From Promerops cafer (lineage: Eukaryota; Chordata; Aves; Passeriformes; Nectariniidae), in NCBI GenBank assembly GCA_013398275.1, contig VZSE01011604.1, positions 697,695-761,694 on the forward strand: DNA of 64,000 nucleotides, written 5' to 3'. The translations under genes and the position numbers were made by a program. Below the pieces are notes generated by a model. It was not told where the DNA came from. It saw only the letters and a program-made list of their open reading frames with translations, and did no database searches. Positions 53,501 to 64,000 of the stretch are shown in pieces. How positions within the stretch are numbered: the first letter of the stretch is position 1; each line of letters starts with the position of its first letter.

Positions 53501-53769
53501 TAATAGCTTAGAGGATATGCAAAATCCCCAATAGGGCTAGATAAGACCAGTAGAGCATTTAAACAAATAAAAAATCCCATCTTTACTGTTCTGAATTAGA
53601 ATATTTAATAAATAAATATTGTAAAAGTTATACAGCCTCAGTGTTTAGAAAACAGAAAATTTCAAATTTTACCGTTCAGATTTGAGAAAAGTATGACCCG
53701 ACTAGCACTCTATTGAAAATTAACAGACATTCTTAACTGGCAAAACTTTCATGCTGTTTGCATGTGGGC
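50538..53769. other. AT-rich DNA, no supported gene
   Basis: This block includes the longest open frame of the window (51360-51725, 121 codons, plus strand), which lacks domains, a good start context and codon bias, and is judged random. A small exon-like segment is listed separately at 51290-51389. T-rich runs occur near 52580-52620 and 52746-52760. Confidence 0.55.
51290..51389 (+). other. Candidate small exon between good splice sites
   Basis: A T/C-rich acceptor (TTCATTAATTCTCTTCTAG) ends at 51289 and a strong donor (AAAG followed by GTAAGTTC) begins at 51390, bounding exactly 100 bases. All three frames contain a stop, so it could only be a terminal coding exon read in frame 2 (about 20 codons before a stop, which would then lie too far upstream of the donor) or, more simply, a non-coding RNA exon or a chance pairing. 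No gene was recognised. Confidence 0.15.
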
Positions 53770-54070
53770 ACATTTGTGCTCCATGCCAGGCGTATCACAA
53801 TGAATTTCCTTCACGAGTTATTGACCGAGTCAGATGATGCCTGAGATTTCGGCTCATGAGAACTGAAATGACTGCAGCATATCAGCAGGCAGCTTGAGCT
53901 TCACATTGTGACTGCTCTGAAATTAACCCGAGTCAGTCTTTGCTGTGGTCTTAGATCAAGGAAAGGCAGCAAAAATAGAAGGACTGGTGAGTAATAAAAA
54001 CTGGGGTAATTGACAAAGCCGTCGCGTAACCCCTGCCACGTTTCTGCGACAAGGCTGCAAAACTATGCCT
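53770..54070. other. CpG-retaining segment, candidate conserved element or non-coding exon
   Basis: Roughly ten CpG dinucleotides (for example in CACGAGTT, GACCGAGTCAG, TTTCGGCTC, ACCCGAGTC, GCCGTCGCGTAACC, CACGTTTCTGCGAC) cluster here, while most of the window is nearly without CpG. GC content is also higher, and it does not look like CR1 or an LTR. AP-1/MAF-like GAGTCAG appears twice. A consensus splice donor (CTG followed by GTGAGTAA) begins at 53987. This may be a regulatory element or a first exon of a non-coding transcript. No coding frame is convincing. The evidence is compositional only. Confidence 0.3.
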
Positions 54071-54458
54071 TACCAATTCTTTGCTTGTGGAGAATGAAGC
54101 AGGAGTCTTAGATTAACAGGAGCTTCTGAGGTTTGTTGTTTCTTGTTTATTTTTCCTTTCAGTTTATTAGCAGACTTACCAGTTCATTTAGAAACCACCA
54201 TCTAGTCCAGCCTGAAGATGCTGATGGTCAATAATGGATATACAGGGGAGAACACAATGCCAAGGAAACCATGCTATGAGAAAATTTCAGAGCCTCCTTG
54301 TTCTTTTGTACCTGTACAATTACTTTACTCCTCTCAATACCTGTAAAACACAGTTGCAATAATCCTTTACTTCATAAACAGTTTTTAATATTTGCTTTTT
54401 GTAAGTATACCTGAAAACAAGAGGAAGTGACACATTGGCAGAAACTCAACTCCTCTTT

Positions 54459-54506
54459 ATGTGGTAACATTTTGTTACACAAATGTGGTAACATTTTGTT
54501 ATGTTT
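54459..54506. repeat. 24-bp tandem duplication, two copies
   Basis: ATGTGGTAACATTTTGTTA occurs at 54459 and again at 54483. The copies are identical over this core and diverge after it. Each copy has an internal GTAACATTTTGTTAC-like dyad. Confidence 0.92.
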
Positions 54507-56948
54507 GTCACATTTGCTATTTACAGTTTCACAATGACTGTAGCTACAATCTTAAAAACTTAAAAGAAGGTGAACTGTGTTTTTCTCAGTTTAGAAGAGA
54601 TCATGTAAATATACCTTTAGATAGGTCAGGACAGGTGCTGGTTCACCTGACAGCTAGAAAGGAGAACTAAAAGAGAATACTCAGACTTTAACTACTTTCC
54701 AACAAATAGCTGTCTTATGAATGTCCTGTTCTTAAACATTAAAGCCTCTGCCTTATTGTTTGTAATTTGGCAATGTTATTAATAAAAAGTTGCTTTTCAC
54801 TTTAAGTCACTCCTCTGAAAATTCTCAACTGTGCTAGAGAGGTGAAGCTGGAATTAATCTTGCTAGAGAATTTGAACCTTCTGCATGCATACTATGTAGA
54901 ACTTTACCCATAACAACACTGTAATTTCCCTCTCTGACAAAATAACTAATTTTATTTTTTTTTTTTTCAAGGATTATAGACTAAAGAAATTGAGATACAC
55001 AGGAAACTCTCCATAATGCTCCACACTGTTTAATACTCTGTTAAAAAAGGAATGGGGCAGGTCTCCTTCTCCTGACTCTTTTTCAGAATGGTCTCTGATG
55101 AGAATATCCTCAAATCTAATTAAAGAATCTGAGAAAATCAAGGTTTAGAGAAAATATATTTTTTTTTTTTTTTTAACTTTGAATACATTTCTGGTGTTTT
55201 GAAAGACCTCAGCATTTAACCTTCCAGAAATGTCACTGATCTCTGATATGAGGGCAGGATATTCATCTGCCTTAGAAAGAAAAAAGAAATAAAAGAGTAT
55301 GAAAAAACAGCTCTGTATATTGACCTTGACAAATAAATCAGAGGAAAAAAATCCAGCAGTACCAAATCAACAATGTGGTTTGGATGTGTGGGACCTGGAT
55401 ATTTCTGTTAAAGGAGTTATCATTAGGAATTTCTAACATAATATTTTCTTTCAGATAAAATATAAAAGGATGTGTATTTTCTGAAGCAGAAATCCTATTC
55501 AAAGGAAGACTCATATTAAAAGGAAATTGAAGACAGAGCAAAACCCATCCATAATATATTAGCAGTCAACATGAAGATTATTTGAAGATATGATATTAGA
55601 GGCTCAGGACACTTGTATAAGGGTTATAAACAAAATATTTATTGAAAAGCTGCAATGTTCTCTGTTTGACAGTGTTCATCTCTGAATGCCTGCATGAGTT
55701 ATTGACAGTGTTTGGAAGCAACGAGGTTAGGTGAGCTCTCTCCATGTATCTGGGCTTTCCTTCTACAAAACCTTTCAGTGACAGAAAGTTCTCCTTGACT
55801 AGACAGTCTCCCAAAATATAATTTAGGTCATCAAAGACTTGTTATGTTGAAAATACTATTTAGGGAAGTTGACTTATACTGATGAAAATACCTCTACATT
55901 CATATGATTGAATGGTTATATTTTTTAGCTCTATAAATAAGTATCAAATAATTTTAATTTAAAGAGCTAGGATATCTTTTATAAGTAAATTATATAGAAT
56001 GCATATGATATATAAATGCAATCTTCTAAAGCAAATTCCTCAAATAGCAACTGTATTTGGACATAAGCTTAATAAACTGATCAAGAGCTACTTACCAGAC
56101 TGAGACAATATTAAGGTAGAGAGAAATGTGGAATAAACGGGAAAAGAGAAAAAAAAAAAAAAAATTTTAAGTAGAATAGCAAAATAAGTGCTATTTTTTT
56201 TTTAAATCAAGTTATAAAAAATGTTAGATACCAAGGATTAAAACAAATATTTTCAGCAATTTAGTAACAGCATCTTTGTGCTTCAGTAATGTTTCTAATA
56301 CAAAATGGTGATGAGAACATTCCCTGATAAGAATAAATATTGTCCAAAATCTCTTCTGTCAGTAAACATAAATTTCTTGGATAACTTCTGAGCAATTATC
56401 TTCTTGAGAGACATCATTTTATGCAATGAGTTACTAGGTTTTATAAAATGTCTTAAAGTCAAATATCTGTGTTAGTCTGAAAAGCTGATAAATCTTCATT
56501 AGGTAAATTCCAATTCTCTCTCAGAAGAGATGTTAATAACTTTCTCATATCAAAAAGATGAATTTATTGTCAAAATATTTAACTCACTATTACCAAGTTT
56601 CAAACAAGAATGAAAGGAATGAAATCCCATGAAATCACATACCTTGAAAGTGTCTCTTAGATGATAAAATTTAATGAAAAATAGACTTCTAAGGTTAAAA
56701 AAAAAATTAGCTGCAATGCTGTAAATTTCCATTTAAGCATTTTTTGCAAATGTAAAAAACTTTTACCTCACTGTTTTTAGTGTCTATAAAATAATAATTT
56801 AAAGTCAACTTAATATGCAAATTGAAATTGAGATTTAAGAGCAGGCTCTAGTCATCACTGACATGAATAGAAAAAAAAAATCTCTTAAAAAAATTAGCAA
56901 GAGATTATATATCTTGAATAGACTACAGGAAAAATAACTCTTTCAGTT

Positions 56949-56972
56949 AAAAAAAAAAAAAAAAAAAAAAAA
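56949..56972. repeat. Poly-A run of 24
   Basis: Twenty-four A, with no recognisable retrocopy body upstream. Confidence 0.93.
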
Positions 56973-58931
56973 CTCCTGTAAATATTTTGGTTTTCACTAA
57001 GGAAGCTCTGTAGTTTGCTTTCCAGTGGTCATATATATCAGCAGAGCTGTTAGGGGTAGTTTCAAAATTTTCATCTTCATAAGGCACAATGTTAGATGTG
57101 CATGCTTAGATACATCTGTCAAGGTCATAATTGTTACCTGTAATGCTGGATCAGATAATATTTACCAGATTCCAGGAGGAAGACCTGTGTTTCCTTCCAG
57201 GTTCAGGTTGGGTAAAAGCACATAAAAAATTCTATATCACCTTGACTCCAACTACTCCTCTTTGATACTTCCAGTTTAACTGCTGTAAAAGAGAGATAGA
57301 AGCACGTGGAACACAAGGTAAATTCTGCACTGCAGAAACGACAACCACTAAAGTGACTCTTTCAGTGGACTGATTTAGATGTTTACTTCTGAATAACTTT
57401 GTTGTATTTTGTTACGTATTGTCCAGCTAGGTTTATATGTGGTTAAACAGCATGTTATAAATAATTTACTTGATGTTGCTTTGCCTTGCCGATCATTACA
57501 TCAAAATTCTATGTGTCCTGGAAGGGTTTTTTTCAATTCAGTAGGTAATTAGGTTGGATAGTTGTAAAAGTTAGAGCAACACCAGCCTCTAGCAATGCTT
57601 GTTACATAAATGAGTCAACACATATATATTTTTTAAAGCAAACACAGTTTAACACAACATGGCATTATTCCCTAAATTGAAGATGATCTCCAAAGTGAGT
57701 GTCTTCCCATCATTTTTTTGTCTCTAGATGGCAATTTTGGGAATGAGGGATTCAGCACTGATGTGCCAGCTATATGCAGATAGGCTCTTTCATGTGAACT
57801 CAGTATTACATTTAGCAGTCAAACTGATAAGAACTTATGTTCTTGGCAGGTTTTGTTATATACAAGTTTTCTTTATGACCTTTTGCTGTAAGATTCTTTT
57901 TCTATAGATCTTTCATTAGTTCTCCATTTTCATCTGTAAATATGTCCTGAATCACTGGATGATTGATTCTGATTTGTTTCTTTATCTAGTATTCATTTTT
58001 CTATGTATCATTATGGCCTCTAAAGTTAAAAAAAACAAACTAACCTTTAAAAAATATTACATCATATTGTGACCTCATAGCATGTGTAAAGACAGCTTAA
58101 CTGTGATTATTGTTTTTGATTTGTACTATAGTAGTACCCAGCAAATATAATGGTGCCAAGAGTACAGGAACAGATAATATTTTAGTAATTTTTTTCTGAA
58201 TTTCTGTGAATATTCATCTCCTAGCTAACCAGGAAAATGAGTCAAATTCATTTCTCAGCCTCATCTGCACTTATCAAGCTACATTTCTATTTCCTGGTTC
58301 TTGCCACAAGCTCCTTTTGTGTATTGTGTGCCTCTATATGGCGTCACAAAACCAAGTGAAAATTCACAGTTCTTAGAATCAGATTTGTTTTGGTCCTCTG
58401 ATGTGTAAGCACGTGACTTATAGTCTCACCAACGTTTTTTAGGTACACGTGAAAAACATTAACATAATGACATAAGGGCAAAAGAAATTTAAGGAAAATC
58501 TAGTGCAAGGCAAATGTCTAAGAAGAAGGCAGAAATTATTTAGCTTTCTTCTTTATTTAGTCCTGTGTTTTGTTCTGGTTTCTCCTCATTTGCTTTTAAA
58601 ATTATCAATGCCTTCAGACGTTTTTGCTATTACAAAGAATGTTGAAAGCTTGAACTTCAGCCTGAAATAACAATATGCTTAAACACACTTCACAGATTCC
58701 TGCAGCTAGGCTGATTTTCACAAAAAGACTGATGCGCTTACTTCACCTAGCTTGCAGTCCAAGACTGGTTGTCAAAAAGTATACTCACCTTCCATCAAAA
58801 CTGATAACTAACTTTTTAAAATCATTTTTGCTTTAAATGCTCTCAAAATCCTCAAATTCTGTTTCTAGTCCTTCTCAAGAGTATCTAAAGCCTCACAGTA
58901 GCAATATTTAATCTCAAGTTTCTGTATTTCA

Positions 58932-59206
58932 ATCACAGAACCATAGACTCATCCAGGTTGGAAAAGACCTCTAAGATCATCAAATCCAACCCTTAACTCA
59001 GCACTGCCATGCTCACTGCTAAACGATGTCCTTAAGGGCCACATTCACACACCTTTTGGAAGCTTCCAGAGTTGGTGATTCAGTTTCTTCCTTGTTTCAG
59101 TGTCTGACTGCTCTTTCAGCAGACATTTTTCATAATATCAAATCTAAACCTCCATTGGCACAATTTGAGACTGTTTCTTCTCATCCTGTTACTTGGGAGA
59201 AGTGTT
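58932..59206 (-). mobile_element. CR1 LINE, 3' end (minus strand)
   Basis: On the plus strand the order is ATCACAGAACCATAGACTC (the terminal octamers), CCAGGTTGGAAAAGACCTCT, AAGATCATCAAATCCAACCC, AACTCAGCACTGCCATG, CTAAACGATGTCCTTAAGGG, CCACATTCACACACCTTTTG, CAATTTGAGACTGTTTCTTC and TCATCCTGTTACTTGGGAGA. This is the full reverse-complement order of the CR1 ORF2 end and 3' UTR. The element is 5'-truncated at about 59206. The 60-codon plus-strand frame at 59026-59208 is an antisense shadow. Confidence 0.94.
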
Positions 59207-59325
59207 GATTTACTTTAAAAAGTAGATTTCAGTTTTAATGCTTAGCTTATTTTAGTTATTTTTCTAATACTGACATTGTAGGAGAGATGTTTTACATTGT
59301 CTTATTCTACAAACTAAGTTTAGCA

Positions 59326-59785
59326 CCTGCAATAAATTTGCAGATGATACCAAGCTGAGTGGTGTGTTTGAAACACCGGAAGGATGGGATGACATCCAAG
59401 AGACCTGGATAAGCTCAAAAAGTGGGCCCACAGGAATCTCATGAGGTTTAACAAGACCAAGTACAGGTGCTGCACCTGGGTCTGGGCAACCCCCAGTATC
59501 AACACAGGCTGGAGAGTGAACAGATCCAGAGAGGCTCTGCCCAGAAGGACTCGGAGGTGCTGGTGGATGAGAGGCTGAACATGACCCAACCATGATCACT
59601 CACAGCCCAGAAAGTCAAATGTGTCCTGGGCTGCATCCAAAGCGGCGTGGGCAGCAGAGTGTTGTAGGGTATTCTGCCCCTCTGCTCTGCTCTGCTCTGC
59701 TCTGCTCTGCTCTGCTCTGCTCTGCTGTGACCCCACCTGGAGTGCTGCATCCAGCAGTATTAAGAAATCTCTGGACACTTGATAA
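59326..59785 (+). mobile_element. CR1 LINE, internal ORF2 reverse transcriptase fragment
   Basis: The fragment opens with codons for Asn-Lys-Phe-Ala-Asp-Asp-Thr-Lys-Leu, the (Y/F)xDD catalytic box of non-LTR reverse transcriptase, with FADD at 59337-59348. It continues in CR1 order: GAGACCTGGATAAGCTC, AGTGGGCCCACAGGAATCTC, TTTAACAAGACCAAGTACAG, AGAAGGACTCGGAGGTGCTG, GTGTCCTGGGCTGCATCC, TGTGACCCCACCTGGAGTGC. The reading frame is broken by an early single-base indel (near 59400) and by later changes, so it is a dead remnant. The 5' end is truncated and the 3' UTR is absent. A TCTGC microsatellite interrupts it. The minus-strand frames at 59264-59599 and 59499-59835 are shadows. Confidence 0.94.
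59681..59725. repeat. (TCTGC)9 microsatellite inside CR1
   Basis: Nine perfect pentanucleotide units, 45 bases. The surrounding CR1 sequence normally carries a short CTCTGCTCTGC-like motif at this place, so the array probably expanded from the element itself. The repeat encodes an open but meaningless five-residue repeat in several frames. Confidence 0.97.
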
Positions 59786-62700
59786 GCAATATGTTCTCCA
59801 CAGTCAAATGAATCTCTAGGGAGTACTAGAGACATCTGAGAATTAGTAATAGTTCTGGTATACAGTTGTCTACATTCTAGTTTCTCTATCTCAACTCCAT
59901 CCCAACAGATACCTCCTCTTGCTTATGTTAATATCTGGAGGTTGTTCCTGTGCTCATATTCTTTCATTACTTTCTACCTTGAGGAATAGAGGGCATTTGA
60001 CATTCTTAAGGAACATCCCTTTTCCCCTCCCACTAAATATAATGTCTTAAGCTATGTATGTTGCATCCTAAGATAGAAGCCTTTTTGGAATGAGCTTAAC
60101 AGTTGAAAGAGGCAAAACTGGTGACTCCAGACTTCTCTGAGATTGCTTCTAAATGAGAAGTAAAATCCTCAATGAGTGGTAAGATCTTTTAACAGAAAAC
60201 TTGGATAGAATATATAATAAAAGTTTTCTTTGGGGCCTGGGTATATTAATAAAGATTGAATTTCAAACTCCAATATTAAAAATGTCTACTCTCTCACATA
60301 TAACTTTCAGATGATTTTGATATACTCAAAAATAATTTTCATATTCATTTCATTAGCTACATTATAATGTTTTTTGATTGTCCACTGTCAGTGAGAATTT
60401 CATAATCCCATGTTCCCAACATACTGACAGAGCGATGGTTTACACAACTACATGATTGTGATTCATTCTGATTCAGTTTTGGTAACACAGATACATTTGT
60501 ACCTAAGAGATTTATATATTTGTGGTTGAAGTCTAAAATCAGACTTTCATCATGAATGGTGATGGTGAGATCAACTGCGGTCAACATAAGAGATGTGTAG
60601 CTTAATTTAGACCATATTTGTATATATAAAGCTGGAGGCACTTAAAAATAAGAAAGGTACGCCAAAATAAATCACAATTTTATCTTCTTTGCATCCAAAC
60701 CCACCAAAGGTCATATTTCACTTGCCAATGTTTACATTTATTTATAGTATATTCACATATATACATATATCGAGGAATATGTATGGCGAAAATGTAGGCC
60801 ATGGTTCTCACTGGGAGTACTCTTTCTTTTAGAATAGTTAATCAAAAGGGCAAAAGTTCACAGGGTTGTGCTGCAGTGAGACAAATCTAATACAGACCAT
60901 GCAGCAGCAGTGACTGTAGGTAGGCACTCATCTTGCATAAATAGTAAAATAGGGTTCTTCACATCTATTAAGTCCTGACAAACTACCTGTTATAATCATT
61001 GAAAAACTGTTTTGATCTGAAATGCTTAAAGGCATCTTTGTGTTAGCATATTCAAAACACTAATTTGCATATGCAATTATAATCACCAATTGCTTAAGTT
61101 TTCATGTAATTACATGCATGTCATGGTCTTTGACCCTTGGAAATAGCTTAGAACCAAAATAGCTGTCAGAACCCTAACTCTACATATTTTTTTTTCTAGA
61201 GGTCACCTTGGATTTTCAAAATGAAGTTTATTTGAAGCCATTTTGGTGGTTTCTTAAAATAAAGAGGGGGCATTGATGCAAAAGAACCTTCTAAAAGTGA
61301 TTTTTATTTTTCAAGGAAATCACATAAATCATTAAACACATAAGGGCTATATTTCTGTATACAGAAATTCTATGAATAATAATCCTGTTAAGTAATCCTG
61401 TACTTTGATCCTGTGCTCTTGCCTTCCTTAAATCTGATGTTGACGATTTCATTTTTTGTTTGGTTGGTTGTTTTTTCTGGAAGAGCTAAATGGAAGAATT
61501 TATTCCCCCTAATGCCAGGCCCACTCCAGCAAAATTTTAGTTACTTTTTCCTGTTTTGCTCAGATGTGTTTCTGGTATTGACTGAACCATTAAGAAGGTG
61601 GAAATACTTCTAGAACATTATTTGCCGTATTTGTGCCAACATTTTAGCCTCAAATTCACAGAAAGAAATATCCAGCATCGTAATATGAACAGGAAATCTT
61701 TCTGTTTGGGAGAAAACATGCAAAATTCTATATGGCCCATAGAAAATGTTCTGTTCCTTTATCACAATTTGATGTTAGATAATTATTTATTTATTGGTTT
61801 AGATAATCCACTATGATGTCCTGAAAGGGTCCTCAGGGAGTGTTTATTCAGAATCTCACAGCTACTGTAAGTATCATTAGCCAAGCTTTATTGTTTTCTG
61901 AATATTCATCATAACCTACATGATTTTATCCCTCAGTGTTATTAACAGAAGGAAGAGAACCAGCATTTAATATATAATCATAGTTTATCAAGACTTATGA
62001 ATTCTTTGTGATAAGCTTTAAAATTACATACAAAATTCTAAAATCATCTCATTCTATAGGTCTGACAATCTGAACATAAAACAGGGTGAGTTTAGCAAAT
62101 AGTCAAGAAACACAAAATAAACAACCTGATTTTTTTTTTCTATAAAGAAAAAAGGAGACAATAAAAAATAAAATATCTCATTTGCAGTATGATGAATACA
62201 TTTTCCTCTTGTCTGTGCTTTGGAAGAGCTTATAATGTTACAATTGACATAACAGTGAAAGCTGTAAGCCTACTGAGGAAAAGTAATGTAAAAGTCATAT
62301 TGTCTATAGGAGGCCCTGGTGCTTTGACCCATTAAAAAGGTACAAATTTTGAAAGCTGATGGAAATGTGCATATAACAGTGTAAAGCAAGATTAAATGAA
62401 TAAGAAATGTTCCTTATTAAATGTGCTGGACTGCTTTTTCTGAACAAAGTCCCAGTGTAATGAAAAAGTGGCAAAGAAAACATGAGTTTTCAATACATGC
62501 TTTGATCATTTGACATGGAGTTCAAGTTTATTATTAGATATCTTGAAGTGGACTACCTTATACTTATGAGCTCATATTAGTCTTCTATTGTTAGAAACAA
62601 GAATGGAGAAGGGTAATGAACATTTTTTCAAAATCCCTAAATATCCTTCCTAAGGAACAGAAATCTTTTACTAGATCATTTCATTGACACAGTTAGAACT

Positions 62701-64000
62701 AGCATTTAACATAAGTGTTAGCTTATTATCTATACACTGGTAAACAAAAGTGTGAGGCCTTTTGACCCAACAGAGCCCTGCATAAGGAGAAATCATAAAG
62801 GTATGAACTTTTCATGTCAGGAATAATGAAGCTCACAAAGGAGTCAAGTTCAGAAGTGCGTGTTCTCTTATCTTTGAATGTATATTGAAATATTGAAATT
62901 GCAGGGCTGATTTCAGAAGATTTTTGTTTCTGATTTTATGGTTAAAGTTCCCATATATACATAATTAATACAGAGGTCTTTGGAAAATATATATGACTTC
63001 TTTTACCGCAGTCTCTAAAAACCCTGAGGTACTACTGACAGATCAAGACAATTGTATAAGGCTTGTAGACAAGACTCTCCACCCATATAGTTCCAGAAAA
63101 CATTAGCAAGGACTTCCTTAGTCATCATATGCAATGTAATATACCCTACCTTTTACTGAAAATAGTAATATGATTTTGTGAAGAAATATATTTATTACAT
63201 TCTGATTGCCTTTTAAAACGTTTCAACAGCTTTCAAAAAAAAGAGAGGTAGCATTCAGTGATTCATTGTTGTTCTGATGACAGCCTATAATTTTTTCTGG
63301 GAAAGCATTACACTGTGTAATACAGTTAGACATCTTTGACTACTGAGTATGATTCTTAAAAAAAAAATCATGCAAAAGTTCAGATTGTGTTACTTTACCT
63401 AAGGTGCAGGTATATGAAAACAGGTGCTTCAGACTTAAAATGTTTAAAACAGGAGATATTTCTTATCGCTGTCCTTGAATGTTAAGCTTTTCATAATCAA
63501 GACCTTACAAAATAGGAGAATCTGATGCACAAAGTAGACTTCTAAAATAACTAAGCATCGGCTGAGAATTATGGATATTAAAAATAACAATTTCTTTAAA
63601 CTTGTTTGGAGTTAGAAACAACTGTGTTGATAGTTCTTTATTGAAAAGCACATAATGAGCAATTATATCACACATGATAAACTCAACAGTGAAATATTAT
63701 CAGTTGGCAGCTGTGTCTTTTACAAACATTACAGAATAGGAACATGAAAGGGACTAGAACTAACCATCTGCTGAAAAAGACTGCATTACAAATTTAGTAA
63801 AGGAAACCAATAAATAAACAGAATAAACTTTAGAATGCAATTTAATTTACATCTCTATATTAATCTTCTGGGACATGCATAAGGAGTATATGAAGTAGAT
63901 GATGGATTGTAAAAAATGCATAATTGTATTCATAAACCAGTTGGTTTTGGATTAATTGAACTGTAATCTTGATAAAGACTTATTCTTTCTATGCATACCA
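59786..64000. other. AT-rich non-coding stretch, no gene seen
   Basis: Only short unmatched frames (94 codons or less). No CR1, LTR or microsatellite of note. GTTTGGTTGGTTG at about 61457 is another TTTG/GGTT-rich run of the kind seen elsewhere in the window. Confidence 0.6.

Larger units (their letters stand above)
54071..58931. other. AT-rich non-coding stretch, no gene seen
   Basis: All frames are short (about 72 codons or less) and unmatched. The block holds a 24-bp tandem duplication (54459-54506), T runs at 54955-54967 and 55159-55174, A runs near 56152-56163 and at 56949-56972, and no identifiable transposon. Confidence 0.6.

Noticed and set aside
59264..59599. 111-codon minus-strand frame
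   Set aside because: It lies mostly antisense to the CR1 reverse transcriptase fragment, whose plus-strand order and FADD box are clear.
59499..59835. Minus-strand frames with a repeated Ser-Arg-Ala-Glu-Gln unit
   Set aside because: These are antisense readings of the TCTGC microsatellite and the CR1 fragment around it. A five-base unit translates to a five-residue repeat in every frame.

Overview
This window reads as vertebrate nuclear DNA, and most likely bird. It is strongly AT-rich, poor in CpG, has no long open reading frame and carries few interspersed repeats. Those I can identify with confidence are CR1 LINE fragments with the typical avian CR1 3' end (copies of an ATTCTATG-like octamer at the terminus). 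Short TTTG/GGTT-rich runs and two probable retroviral LTRs of avian type fit the same reading. Passerine is possible but cannot be fixed from this window.

No protein-coding gene, tRNA, rRNA or known small RNA gene could be supported. The longest open frame is 121 codons, about what chance gives in 64 kb of AT-rich sequence. No translated stretch shows a recognisable domain except a broken fragment of CR1 reverse transcriptase. The window is therefore either intergenic (gene desert) or inside a very long intron; the sequence alone does not decide which.

Layout: 1-11 kb is AT-rich single-copy sequence with homopolymer and CAAA-type simple repeats, including a T run holding the only ambiguous base. 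A probable plus-strand LTR lies near 11.2-11.7 kb and a better supported minus-strand LTR at 16.2-16.7 kb. CR1 3' tails lie at 13.8, 20.3, 32.4 and 40.0 kb. From 20 to 58 kb the sequence is mostly featureless, apart from AT microsatellites (18.4, 36.0, 50.5 kb), short perfect inverted repeats (21.8, 22.5, 44.3 kb), a C-run/G-run segment (36.3 kb), a candidate small exon (51.3 kb) and a CpG-retaining segment (53.8-54.1 kb) that looks like a possible regulatory or exonic element. At 58.9-59.8 kb two CR1 pieces of opposite orientation sit about 120 bp apart. One contains the reverse transcriptase catalytic box and a nine-unit TCTGC microsatellite grown from its own sequence. The last 4 kb is plain AT-rich sequence.

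I did not find a new multi-gene system. The items most worth checking are the CpG-retaining segment near 53.9 kb, the minus-strand LTR at 16.2-16.7 kb, and the opposed CR1 pair with its embedded microsatellite.
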